Source of the DNA: JAUASW01 sp036880965
GTDB taxonomy: Bacteria; Pseudomonadota; Gammaproteobacteria; Burkholderiales; Burkholderiaceae_C
Direction: 5' to 3'
Length of the DNA: 64,000 nucleotides
Assembly: GCF_036880965.1 (NCBI RefSeq)
Contig: NZ_JBAJMV010000007.1
Location: 62,001-126,000, forward strand
Below, piece after piece: positions 40,894 through 48,608 of the stretch. Each line of letters begins with the position of its first letter. Position 1 is the first letter of the stretch. The notes below the pieces were generated by a model. It had not been told where the DNA came from, searched no databases, and worked only from the letters and a program-made list of their open reading frames with translations. The translations under genes and the position numbers were made by a program.

Positions 40894-41601
40894 TCAGATG
40901 CCGCCGCCGCGCTTGTTGCGCGAGAGGTCGACGCCGAGCTGCTTGAGCTTGCGGTAGAGGTGGGTGCGCTCCAGGCCTGTCTTCTCGGCCACACGGGTCA
41001 TGGAGCCGTTTTCCTTGGCCAGGTGGAACTCGAAATAGCTCTTCTCGAAGGCATCGCGCGCCTCGCGCAGCGGGCGGTCGAGCTCGAAGCTCTGCTCCGA
41101 GGCCAGACCGGCCGGCGGCAGCGTGGCCAGCGGCAGGCTGTTGCCGGAGACCGGCAGGCTCATCTGCAGCGAATTCATCTCCGCGCGGGCATAGCTGTTG
41201 TGGTTGGTGCTGCCCAGCACAGGCGCCGGACGCGGCGCGGTCTTGACCAGGGCCTGCTCGACAGCGCGCAGCAGCTTCTGCAGCGTGATCGGTTTTTCCA
41301 GGAAGGCGATGGCGCCGAACTTGGTGGCTTCGACCGCGGTGTCTATGGTGCCGTGGCCGCTCATCATGATGACGGGCATCGAGAGCTGGCCGCTGCTGCC
41401 CCATTCCTTGAGGAGCGTGATGCCGTCGACATCGGGCATCCAGATGTCCAGCAGCACCAGATCGGGCCTCATCCGCTCGCGGCAGGCGCGGGCCTGAGCC
41501 GCGTTTTCGGCCAGTTCGATGGAGTGCCCCTCATCAGTGAGGATTTCGGACAAGAGGGCGCGAATGCCCAGTTCGTCGTCGACTACGAGAATGGTTGCCA
41601 T
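40894..41601 (-). CDS. NtrX-like response regulator without AAA+ domain
   Basis: 235 residues: receiver domain at 1-120 with the phosphoacceptor in LVLLDIWMPD, MSGHG and the switch Lys in LEKPITLQKLL; a ~60-residue linker; then a Fis-type helix-turn-helix (TRVAEKTGLERTHLYRKLKQLG) at 190-230. The sigma-54 AAA+ module of classic NtrX is absent, so it should act with sigma-70 or as a repressor. Six bp downstream of its kinase partner gene. Nitrogen or redox signalling is the family role. Confidence 0.88.
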   Translation of the reverse strand: MATILVVDDELGIRALLSEILTDEGHSIELAENAAQARACRERMRPDLVLLDIWMPDVDGITLLKEWGSSGQLSMPVIMMSGHGTIDTAVEATKFGAIAFLEKPITLQKLLRAVEQALVKTAPRPAPVLGSTNHNSYARAEMNSLQMSLPVSGNSLPLATLPPAGLASEQSFELDRPLREARDAFEKSYFEFHLAKENGSMTRVAEKTGLERTHLYRKLKQLGVDLSRNKRGGGI

Positions 41602-41607
41602 GGATAC

Positions 41608-43890
41608 CTAGTTCAAGCGGGGCTGAGGTGCTGCGCCGGGGTCGGCGGGGCCAAATGCAGTCGCAAGATTTGAAAATGATAACGAAACTTGCGCGCCCAC
41701 CGTCGGCTGGGCCTCGTCGCCGTCCTTGTGCAGGTTGGACAAGCGGATGCGCGCGCCATGTTCGTCGGCGATTTTCTTGACCACCGCAAGGCCGAGGCCG
41801 GTGCCCTTGCTCTTGGTCGTGACATAGGGTTCGAAGGCGCGCTTGAGCACCTTGTCGGCAAAGCCGGGGCCGTTGTCGATGATCTGCAGGCGCAAGCTGC
41901 GCAGCTCGCCGGCTTCGCTGAATGACTTCTGCGTACGCACCTGCACATGGCCGTCGGGACGCTCACTCACGGCGTCAAGACCGTTCTGCACGAGGTTGTG
42001 GATGACCTGGCGCAGCTGCGTGGCGTCGCCCATGATGAGCGGTGGCTCCGCAACGAGGTCGGCATGCAGGCGGCCCGCCTCCTGGGCCGGCACATAGAGC
42101 AGCAGCACCTCGGCAACCAGGTTGTTGAGGTCCAGGGCCGTCAGTTGCGCAGCCGGCAGGCGGGCGTAGTCGCGGAACTCGTTGACCAGCTGCTTCATCG
42201 CCTGCACCTGGTTGACGATGGTGCCCACGGCGCGCACCAGCATGGCCTGGTCCGCACCCTCGAGCTTGGCCTCCAGCTTGTGCTGCAGGCGTTCGGCCGA
42301 GAGCTGGATCGGCGTCAACGGGTTCTTGATCTCATGGGCCAGGCGGCGCGCCACCTCGCTCCAGGCCGCCGAGCGCTGGGCCGAGACCACCTCGGTGATG
42401 TCGTCAAACACCATCAGCCGCGCGTCATGCGGCATCGTGGCGCCTCGCACCAGCAGGGTCAGGATCTCGCCGCTGGGCTGCGGCAGTTCGAAGCTGTCTT
42501 GCCATTGGCCGCGTTCTCCGTCTTCCGGGGTGGAACGGTGCGCATCAAAGCGCTGCCAGACCGCCTGCGCAAAACCCTGCAAGGGCTCCAGCTCGGACAT
42601 GCGGCGGCCACGGTAGGCAAACAGCGGCTGGCGCAGGATGCGGGTGGCGCCGGGGTTAACGGTGTCGATGCGGCCATCGGCATCGAACACGATCACGCCG
42701 GCGGTCAGGTTGTCGAGGATGGTCTGCAGATTGGTGCGGGCCGCTTCCAGCTGGGTCACGCTCATCTCGACCATGGAGCGGGCATCAGACAGCTGCTCCG
42801 TCATGTCCGCGAAGGAACGCGTCAGGCCGGCCAGCTCGTCGCGGGTGGTCAGCACCGGTTTGGCGGACAGGTCGCCCTGCGCCACCTGGCGCACGCCGTC
42901 GGCCAGGAGCAGCAGCGGCCGCGCCAGCTGGTTGCCGAGAGTCACGGCCAGCAGCAGCGCCGCAAACACAGCCAGGATCAACACCAGGGTCAGCGTGCCC
43001 AGGTAGACGCGGCGCAGGCCGCCGATCTCGAGCGCCCGCTGCTCGTATTCGCCGCGGGCGTTCTGAACCGCCAGCGCATTGGCCACGGTGGCCGTGGGCA
43101 GGCGTTGCACCACCATCAGGTAGCGCTCGCCGCTGGCGCTGGCGCCCAGGCTGCGTTCGCTGCCGTGCAGATAGGCCAGCGCACGCAGGTGGACGCGGCC
43201 CTGCAGCACGGCGGAATCATCGTCCAGGCCCTCAGGCTTGCCGACCGCCACCTCCTCGCTGCGCGCCCGGCGCAGCAGCGACAGGTCTGGCCGATCAGGC
43301 AGGAGCGAGCCGGTGTCGCCGCCGACGCCGGAAAGGATCTGGCCATTGGGCCCGACCAGCGCAATGGTGCGCACATTCATCTGCTCGCGCAGCCGCTCCA
43401 GCGCCAGCACCTGCTGCGAGAAGTTGGTGTCGCGCAGCTTGTCGGCCGCATCGCGCACCTTCTGGCCCAGCTCGATGCCCATGGCTTCAAAGGTGCCGGC
43501 ACCCAGCTCAAGGCCCGACTGCAAGGCGCTGGCCAGGCGCACGTCGAACCAGCTGTCGATGCTGCGGTTCACGTACTGATACGACACGGTGTAGATCAAG
43601 AGGCCCGGCACGACGCCGACCAGGGCAAAGATGCCCGCGAGCTTGAGCAGCAGCCGGCTGCCGAACTTGCCGCTGCGCACGCGCAGGAACAGGCGCAGCG
43701 CGGCAATGCCGATCACCAGCATCAGCACCACGGCCACCGCCACATTGACCCAGAACAGCCAGGCGTAATGGCGCTCGAAGAAGCCGCGCGGCGTGGTCGC
43801 GCCGATGGACAGCAGGAAGGACAGGACGCCGCAAACGCCGGTGATGGTCACCAGCGAGATGACCCAAGCCCATCGAGCAGCGCGGGTCAT
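41608..43890 (-). CDS. NtrY-like sensor histidine kinase
   Basis: 760 residues. Membrane helices near 9-30, 45-65 and 80-110, a periplasmic sensor segment to about 290, another helix near 297-320, a HAMP domain (RPLLLLADGVRQVAQGDLSAKPV), a PAS domain, the phospho-acceptor box RRLAHEIKNPLTPIQLSAERL and the ATPase boxes NLVQNGLDAV, DNGPGF and GTGLGLAVVKKIADEHG. Pairs with the response regulator 6 bp downstream. Its start overlaps the DUF4390 stop. Confidence 0.92.
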   Translation of the reverse strand: MTRAARWAWVISLVTITGVCGVLSFLLSIGATTPRGFFERHYAWLFWVNVAVAVVLMLVIGIAALRLFLRVRSGKFGSRLLLKLAGIFALVGVVPGLLIYTVSYQYVNRSIDSWFDVRLASALQSGLELGAGTFEAMGIELGQKVRDAADKLRDTNFSQQVLALERLREQMNVRTIALVGPNGQILSGVGGDTGSLLPDRPDLSLLRRARSEEVAVGKPEGLDDDSAVLQGRVHLRALAYLHGSERSLGASASGERYLMVVQRLPTATVANALAVQNARGEYEQRALEIGGLRRVYLGTLTLVLILAVFAALLLAVTLGNQLARPLLLLADGVRQVAQGDLSAKPVLTTRDELAGLTRSFADMTEQLSDARSMVEMSVTQLEAARTNLQTILDNLTAGVIVFDADGRIDTVNPGATRILRQPLFAYRGRRMSELEPLQGFAQAVWQRFDAHRSTPEDGERGQWQDSFELPQPSGEILTLLVRGATMPHDARLMVFDDITEVVSAQRSAAWSEVARRLAHEIKNPLTPIQLSAERLQHKLEAKLEGADQAMLVRAVGTIVNQVQAMKQLVNEFRDYARLPAAQLTALDLNNLVAEVLLLYVPAQEAGRLHADLVAEPPLIMGDATQLRQVIHNLVQNGLDAVSERPDGHVQVRTQKSFSEAGELRSLRLQIIDNGPGFADKVLKRAFEPYVTTKSKGTGLGLAVVKKIADEHGARIRLSNLHKDGDEAQPTVGAQVSLSFSNLATAFGPADPGAAPQPRLN

Positions 43891-44471
43891 TGGCTCTGGC
43901 GCAGCGTGAGGTCAGCGTTGAGGCTCAACGTGCGCTCGATGCCCAGGGTCCAGCCCTGGGGCAGGCCCAGGCCGATCTGCATCGGTTTGGGCAACTGGCT
44001 GGTGTCGAGCTTATAGCTGAACTCCAGGTAAAAGCGCCCATCGTCTTCAAGGTCGCGCGCTTCCGCGATGCGCCAGGCGCTGACGCCGCGCAGCGAGCTC
44101 ATCGCTTCGCTGAGCGTGGAGAAGCTCTGATTCAGCCCGCCAGTGCTGATCCGGTATTGCCGGGTCAGCGCCTGCCAGGTCAGCCGCCAGGTGCGGTTGA
44201 CGCGGGCCACGCGGGAGTCGCGCCAGTACCAGCGGTTGCGGAACACGCTGACCTCGGCGGTGAAGTAGATGGGCACGCCCTTCATCAGCGCCTCTTCAAC
44301 GCCGCGCGGCAGCTCGAAGCGGGTGTTGAAGCTGAGCTCCAGCGCGTCCTCGGCCTTCTCGGTCTTCAGGTGCACGAGCTCGATACCCTGAGCCAGCACA
44401 GGCGCCGCCAGGCCCAGCAGGGCGGCGGACAAAAGGGTGGTGGCAGCGGAGACGAACTGACGTCGGCGCAA
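43887..44471 (-). CDS. DUF4390 secreted protein
   Basis: 194 residues with a twin-Arg-bearing signal peptide (MRRRQFVSAATTLL ... APVLAQ) and a single beta-rich domain (LSFNTRFELPRGVEEALMKGVP, then FRNRWYWRD). DUF4390 proteins are regularly found between rsmB and ntrY in Burkholderiales; function unknown, perhaps linked to the kinase's periplasmic sensing. The stop overlaps the ntrY start (ATGA) and the gene lies 5 bp after rsmB. Confidence 0.88.
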   Translation of the reverse strand: MRRRQFVSAATTLLSAALLGLAAPVLAQGIELVHLKTEKAEDALELSFNTRFELPRGVEEALMKGVPIYFTAEVSVFRNRWYWRDSRVARVNRTWRLTWQALTRQYRISTGGLNQSFSTLSEAMSSLRGVSAWRIAEARDLEDDGRFYLEFSYKLDTSQLPKPMQIGLGLPQGWTLGIERTLSLNADLTLRQSQ

Positions 44472-44476
44472 AACGA

Positions 44477-45853
44477 TCAGGCTTTCTTCTTCAGCAGCAA
44501 GGCATAGAAAAAGCCATCGACGATCGAGGCCCCAGCCGGCTGTGCCTCATTGTGTGCGAGGGGCAGCAGATGGCCCGTGAAGCCATCCACCGGAATCAGT
44601 TCGGCGTCCGGGCATCGTTGCAAAAACGCATCGACCTGGGCCTGACCTTCGGCCTTGAAGACCGAGCAGGTGGCGTAGACCATGCGGCCACCGGCCTTCA
44701 GGGTGGGCCACAGCGCATCCAGCAGGCCGGCCTGGATGTCGGCCAGCTGGGCGATGTCGCCCGGGCGGCGCAGCCAGCGCACGTCGGGGTGGCGACGCAC
44801 GATTCCCGAGGCGCTGCAGGGCGCATCGAGCAGGATGGCGTCGAAGGCCTGGCCATCCCACCAGCTCGCGGTGTCGCGGGCATCGGCGGCCTTCAGCGTG
44901 GCACTTTGCTGAAGGCGGCTCAGGGTGTCCTGGACACGGGCCAGGCGCTGGGCGTCGGCATCCAGCGCCAGCACCTCGGCCTTGGGGCGCAGCTCCAGCA
45001 GATGGGCGGTCTTGCCGCCGGGCGCCGAGCAGGCATCCAGCAGGCGTGGCGCCTCGGGCAGCGGCGGCAGGCCGGCACGGTCGTTCAGGAGCAGCGGTGC
45101 GGCCAACTGGGCGGCGGCGTCCTGCACGGAAACATCGCCTTGGGCAAAGCCCGGCAGTTGCTGCACGGGCACCGGCTTGTCCAGCACCACGGCTTGCGGC
45201 GCCAGCTCGCCCAGCAGCCTGCCACCCAGGCCGGCTTGCGTGAGGCGCTCCAGATAGCTTGCCGCCGAACCGCGCCCGGCATGCGCGCGCAAGCTCATCG
45301 GCGGTTGTTCATTGTTGGCCGCCAGGATCGCTTGCCACTGCTCAGGCCAGTCGGCTTTCAGGCGCTCTATCCACCAGGGCGGATGGTTGAAGGCGCCTTG
45401 AGGGTCGCGCTGAGCCGCGGCCACCAGGGCCTCGCGCTCGCGCAGGAATCGGCGCAGCACCGCATTGATGAAGCCGGCCGAGGGCGCGGCGCGCTTGCGG
45501 GCGGCCGAGACGGTTTGGTCCACCACCGTGTGATCGGCGTAGGCGGGCTCGGCCACCGGCCACAGCAGCGCCAGGGCGGAGAGCAGAAGGCTGTCGACCT
45601 TGGGCGGCGGCGCCTTTGGCGCCAGGAGCTTGCGGGCCGCCTGGGCCGCGCCGAGGTGGCGAAGCACATGAAAGGTCAAGGCCTGCGTGCCAGGCCGCAG
45701 CTCGGCCGGGCAGCGCGCCAGCAGCTCGGTCAGGGACTGCCCGGCCTGCACGCCCTGCACGGCATCGGCCACCTGCAGGAGCAGCTTTTGCAGCGGCGGA
45801 GCGAAATGAGAGGGGGTAGGGACAGCAGACACGCGCTCAGTGTAGGGGGACAT
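44477..45853 (-). CDS. rsmB: 16S rRNA (cytosine(967)-C(5))-methyltransferase RsmB
   Basis: 458 residues from ATG 45853; a longer frame to 45988 runs through the folE promoter region and start. The N-terminal NusB-like helical domain (SLTELLARCPAELRPGTQA, VLRRFLRERE) is followed by the SAM-dependent methyltransferase: DACSAPGGKTAHLLEL, LALDAD, LLDAPCSASGIVRRHPDVRW and YATCSV, with the two catalytic Cys in APCSA and ATCS. It methylates C967 of 16S rRNA. Divergent from folE. Confidence 0.93.
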   Translation of the reverse strand: MSPYTERVSAVPTPSHFAPPLQKLLLQVADAVQGVQAGQSLTELLARCPAELRPGTQALTFHVLRHLGAAQAARKLLAPKAPPPKVDSLLLSALALLWPVAEPAYADHTVVDQTVSAARKRAAPSAGFINAVLRRFLREREALVAAAQRDPQGAFNHPPWWIERLKADWPEQWQAILAANNEQPPMSLRAHAGRGSAASYLERLTQAGLGGRLLGELAPQAVVLDKPVPVQQLPGFAQGDVSVQDAAAQLAAPLLLNDRAGLPPLPEAPRLLDACSAPGGKTAHLLELRPKAEVLALDADAQRLARVQDTLSRLQQSATLKAADARDTASWWDGQAFDAILLDAPCSASGIVRRHPDVRWLRRPGDIAQLADIQAGLLDALWPTLKAGGRMVYATCSVFKAEGQAQVDAFLQRCPDAELIPVDGFTGHLLPLAHNEAQPAGASIVDGFFYALLLKKKA

Positions 45854-45923
45854 CCTGACTTGACTGAGCAGGTTCTCGGCGATCCGGCCACAATCCCTGC
45901 TGCATGAACAAGAACACACAGCC

Positions 45924-46640
45924 ATGATGACCGGAGCCTCCGAAGCCTCAGACGACACGCCCGCCGGCCTCAGCGCCTCCGAGCGCATCCGCTACCGCCT
46001 GGTCAGCGCCGGCTGCCGCCACCATGCCAACGACAACATCGCCGCCTTCGTGCGCGAGGGCGAGCTCGATGAGGTCCAGGCCGAGGTGGCCGCCAAGCTG
46101 CAGGACGTGCTGCGCAGCCTGGTGATCGACACCGACAGCGACCACAACACCCAGGAAACCGCCAAGCGCGTGGCCAAGATGTTTGTGCGCGAGGTATTCC
46201 GCGGCCGCTATGTCGAGGCGCCGGCAGTGACCGAGTTCCCCAATGTGGCCCGCCTGAACGAGCTGATGATCGTCGGCCCGATCACCGTGCGCAGCGCCTG
46301 CTCGCACCACCTCTGCCCCATCATGGGCCGGGTCTGGATCGGTCTCTTGCCGAACGAGCACTCGAACCTGATCGGCTTGTCCAAGTACGCACGGCTGTGC
46401 GACTGGATCATGAGCCGGCCGCAGATCCAGGAAGAGGCTGTCACCATGCTGGCCAATGAGTTGCAGGAGCGCGTGCAGCCCGACGGGCTGGCCATCGTGA
46501 TGGAGGCGGACCACTTCTGCATGCACTGGCGCGGCGTCAAGGACAGCGAGTCCATGATGACCAACAGCGTGATGCGCGGCGCCTTCCTGAAAGACCCGAA
46601 TCTGCGCCGCGAGTTCCTCTCGCTGCTCAGCAAGAAGTAA
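45924..46640 (+). CDS. folE: GTP cyclohydrolase I
   Basis: 238 residues. Zinc ligands are visible in SACSHHLCPIMG and DHFCMHWRGV; the GTP-binding SNLIGLSKYARL and RPQIQEE segments match the type I enzyme, which makes dihydroneopterin triphosphate for folate and the queuosine precursor. The usual Cys-Glu-His-His is Cys-Ser-His-His here. The neighbour queC 1 kb away uses the same pathway. Divergent from rsmB; the BLUF gene follows after 30 bp. Confidence 0.92.
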   Translation: MMTGASEASDDTPAGLSASERIRYRLVSAGCRHHANDNIAAFVREGELDEVQAEVAAKLQDVLRSLVIDTDSDHNTQETAKRVAKMFVREVFRGRYVEAPAVTEFPNVARLNELMIVGPITVRSACSHHLCPIMGRVWIGLLPNEHSNLIGLSKYARLCDWIMSRPQIQEEAVTMLANELQERVQPDGLAIVMEADHFCMHWRGVKDSESMMTNSVMRGAFLKDPNLRREFLSLLSKK

Positions 46641-46670
46641 ATAGAAAGAATGCGCTCCAGGAGCAACCCC

Positions 46671-47093
46671 ATGCTTGTCCGTCTTCTCTACGCCAGCCGT
46701 GCCGCCAGCCCCGTGGGCGATGCGGAGCTCAATGCCATCCTCAAGCAGTCGCGCGAGCACAACCCGGCCGAGGGCCTGACCGGCCTGCTCTGCTACAGCG
46801 ACGGCATCTTCATCCAGGTGCTGGAAGGCGGCCGCGAGGCAGTCAATGCCCGCTACAAGCACATCGTGGCCGATGCCCGCCACAAGGACGTGGTGCTGCT
46901 CAGCTACGAAGAAATCGGCGAGCGCCATTTCGCTGGCTGGACCATGGGCTCGGTCAACCTGCACCGGCTCAACCCGGCGCTGGTGCTGAAGTACTGCTCG
47001 ACGGCGAAGCTCGACCCCTACGCGATGAGCGGAAAAGCGCTGATGGCCTTGTTCCAGGAACTCGTCAACACCGGCGCCATCGTCTGTAACTGA
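46671..47093 (+). CDS. BLUF-domain blue-light sensor protein
   Basis: 140 residues from ATG 46671, which has CAGGAG 6 bp upstream. The BLUF domain fills residues 1-95: LVRLLYASRA (Tyr for the photocycle), EGLTGLLCYSDGIFIQVLEG (Asn-side loop and the flavin-contacting Gln) and RHFAGWTMG (Trp/Met pair). Only a short helical C-terminal tail follows, so it must signal by protein contact. It converges with lemA, the two stops abutting. Confidence 0.92.
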   Translation: MLVRLLYASRAASPVGDAELNAILKQSREHNPAEGLTGLLCYSDGIFIQVLEGGREAVNARYKHIVADARHKDVVLLSYEEIGERHFAGWTMGSVNLHRLNPALVLKYCSTAKLDPYAMSGKALMALFQELVNTGAIVCN

Positions 47094-47633
47094 TCAGAGC
47101 GATCTGGCTTCCATGAAGCCGTAGACGCCGGTCAGGAGGCGGGTCGGGAATTCGCGCACCGCCTCGTTGTACTGGCGCACCGCCTCGTTGAAGAGCTGGC
47201 GCGTGAAGGCGCGCTGACGCTCCACCAGCTTCAACTCGTCCTGCAGGACATAGAGCTCGGCATGCTCGCGCAGCTCGGCGTGATGCTCGAGCATCGAGGT
47301 CAGCCGCGCCAGCGCTGCCGCGTGCACTGCCGCTGCAACGGCAAGACTCGCCACTGGGTCGGCCGCATAGGGTTTGGCGCGCACCTCGGCGGCCAATTGC
47401 TGGGCCTCCGCTTGCGAGGCGGCCAGCGTGTCGAACGTCGATTGCTCGGCCGGCAGCAGGGGCCGCAGCAGCTCACAGAGCTTGTCGCAGATTTCAGCGC
47501 GCCGGGTGAGGTGCTCGTCCAGCTGCGCAAAGGCCTTGCCTATCGCATTGCGCAGCTTCATCACGCGGTTGTAGGCACCGATGGCCCAGAAGAACACGAG
47601 CGCCAGCAGCGCCCAGCCCAGGTAGCCGATCAT
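47094..47633 (-). CDS. lemA: LemA-family protein
   Basis: 179 residues: one N-terminal membrane helix (LGWALLALVFFWAIGAYN) then a long helical bundle with RVMKLRNAIGKAFAQLDEHLTRRAEI, typical of LemA, and a late AVRQYNEAVREFPTRLL. A membrane-anchored cytoplasmic or periplasmic bundle of unclear role. Its ATG overlaps the queC stop (ATGA). Confidence 0.88.
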   Translation of the reverse strand: MIGYLGWALLALVFFWAIGAYNRVMKLRNAIGKAFAQLDEHLTRRAEICDKLCELLRPLLPAEQSTFDTLAASQAEAQQLAAEVRAKPYAADPVASLAVAAAVHAAALARLTSMLEHHAELREHAELYVLQDELKLVERQRAFTRQLFNEAVRQYNEAVREFPTRLLTGVYGFMEARSL

Positions 47634-48370
47634 GAGCGGCCCTGCATGAACTCGGCGTGGCCGCGCGCGCGCAATTCACAAGCCGGGCAGTTGCCGCAGC
47701 CATAGCCCCAGGCATGGCGGGTCTTGCGCTCGCCCAGATAGCAGGTGTGCGTGTGCTCGACGATCAGCTCGTTCAGCGCCGGGCCCCCCAGTTGCTCGGA
47801 CAAGGCCCAGGTTTCGGCCTTGGTGATGAACATCAGCGGCGTTTCCAGGGTCATGGGCGTGTCCAGGCCCAGGCTCAGCGCGACCTGCAGCGCCTTCAAG
47901 GTGTTGTCGCGGCAGTCCGGATAGCCCGAGTAATCGGTCTCGCACATGCCACCCACCAGCACCGAAGCACCCCGGCGATACGCCAAGGTGGCGGCAAAGC
48001 TCAGGAACAGCAGGTTGCGGCCGGGCACAAAGGTGTTGGGCAAGCCGTTGGCCTGCATCTCGATGGCCCGTTCGCTGGTCAGCGCGGTTTCGGAGATCTG
48101 GCCCAGCAGCGACAGGTCCAGCAGATGGTCTTCGCCGAGCTTGGGCGCCCATTGCGGGAAGCGCGCCTTCAATTCGGCCAGCACTTCCAGGCGGCATTCC
48201 AGCTCGACCAGGTGGCGCTGGCCATAGTCGAAACCCAGGGTCTCGACCGCCGCATAGCGCTCTAGCGCCCAGGCCAGGCAGGTGGTGGAATCCTGTCCGC
48301 CGGAAAACAGCACCAGGGCCTTGCGGCCGCTGTTGGCTTGCGGCGGGGTGTCTTTGGGAAGAGTGCTCAT
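47630..48370 (-). CDS. queC: 7-cyano-7-deazaguanine synthase
   Basis: 246 residues from ATG 48370. The N-type ATP pyrophosphatase loop is LVLFSGGQDSTTCLAWAL, with GFDYGQRH, GRNLLFLSFAA and a C-terminal zinc site CGNCPACELR. It converts 7-carboxy-7-deazaguanine to preQ0 with ATP and ammonia in queuosine synthesis. A longer frame to 48397 lacks a better start. Divergent from the lipoprotein gene. Confidence 0.94.
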   Translation of the reverse strand: MSTLPKDTPPQANSGRKALVLFSGGQDSTTCLAWALERYAAVETLGFDYGQRHLVELECRLEVLAELKARFPQWAPKLGEDHLLDLSLLGQISETALTSERAIEMQANGLPNTFVPGRNLLFLSFAATLAYRRGASVLVGGMCETDYSGYPDCRDNTLKALQVALSLGLDTPMTLETPLMFITKAETWALSEQLGGPALNELIVEHTHTCYLGERKTRHAWGYGCGNCPACELRARGHAEFMQGRS

Positions 48371-48608
48371 GGGGTACAGCTCGAAAGGCGGCCTCATTGC
48401 CGCCAGACCTGCATGTTATGTGTCCAGGGCGATTGGCAGTGAGACCGGGGCACAGAAAGGGAAAACACCAGGGCCCAGCGCTTCGCCGGCAGCCGCTGCT
48501 AACCACACAATGTCACCGCCCACCGCGCCGCACCCGCGGGGGCCAGGTCTTGCGCGCTCGCTGCAGACCAATGCATCACAAGCTCAAGGGCGGCAGGGGG
48601 AATCATTC
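48371..48608. promoter_or_regulatory. divergent intergenic region queC / lipoprotein
   Basis: 238 bp between divergent genes. The lipoprotein gene has a GGGGGA ribosome site. No promoter hexamers or repeats could be assigned with confidence. Confidence 0.3.
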
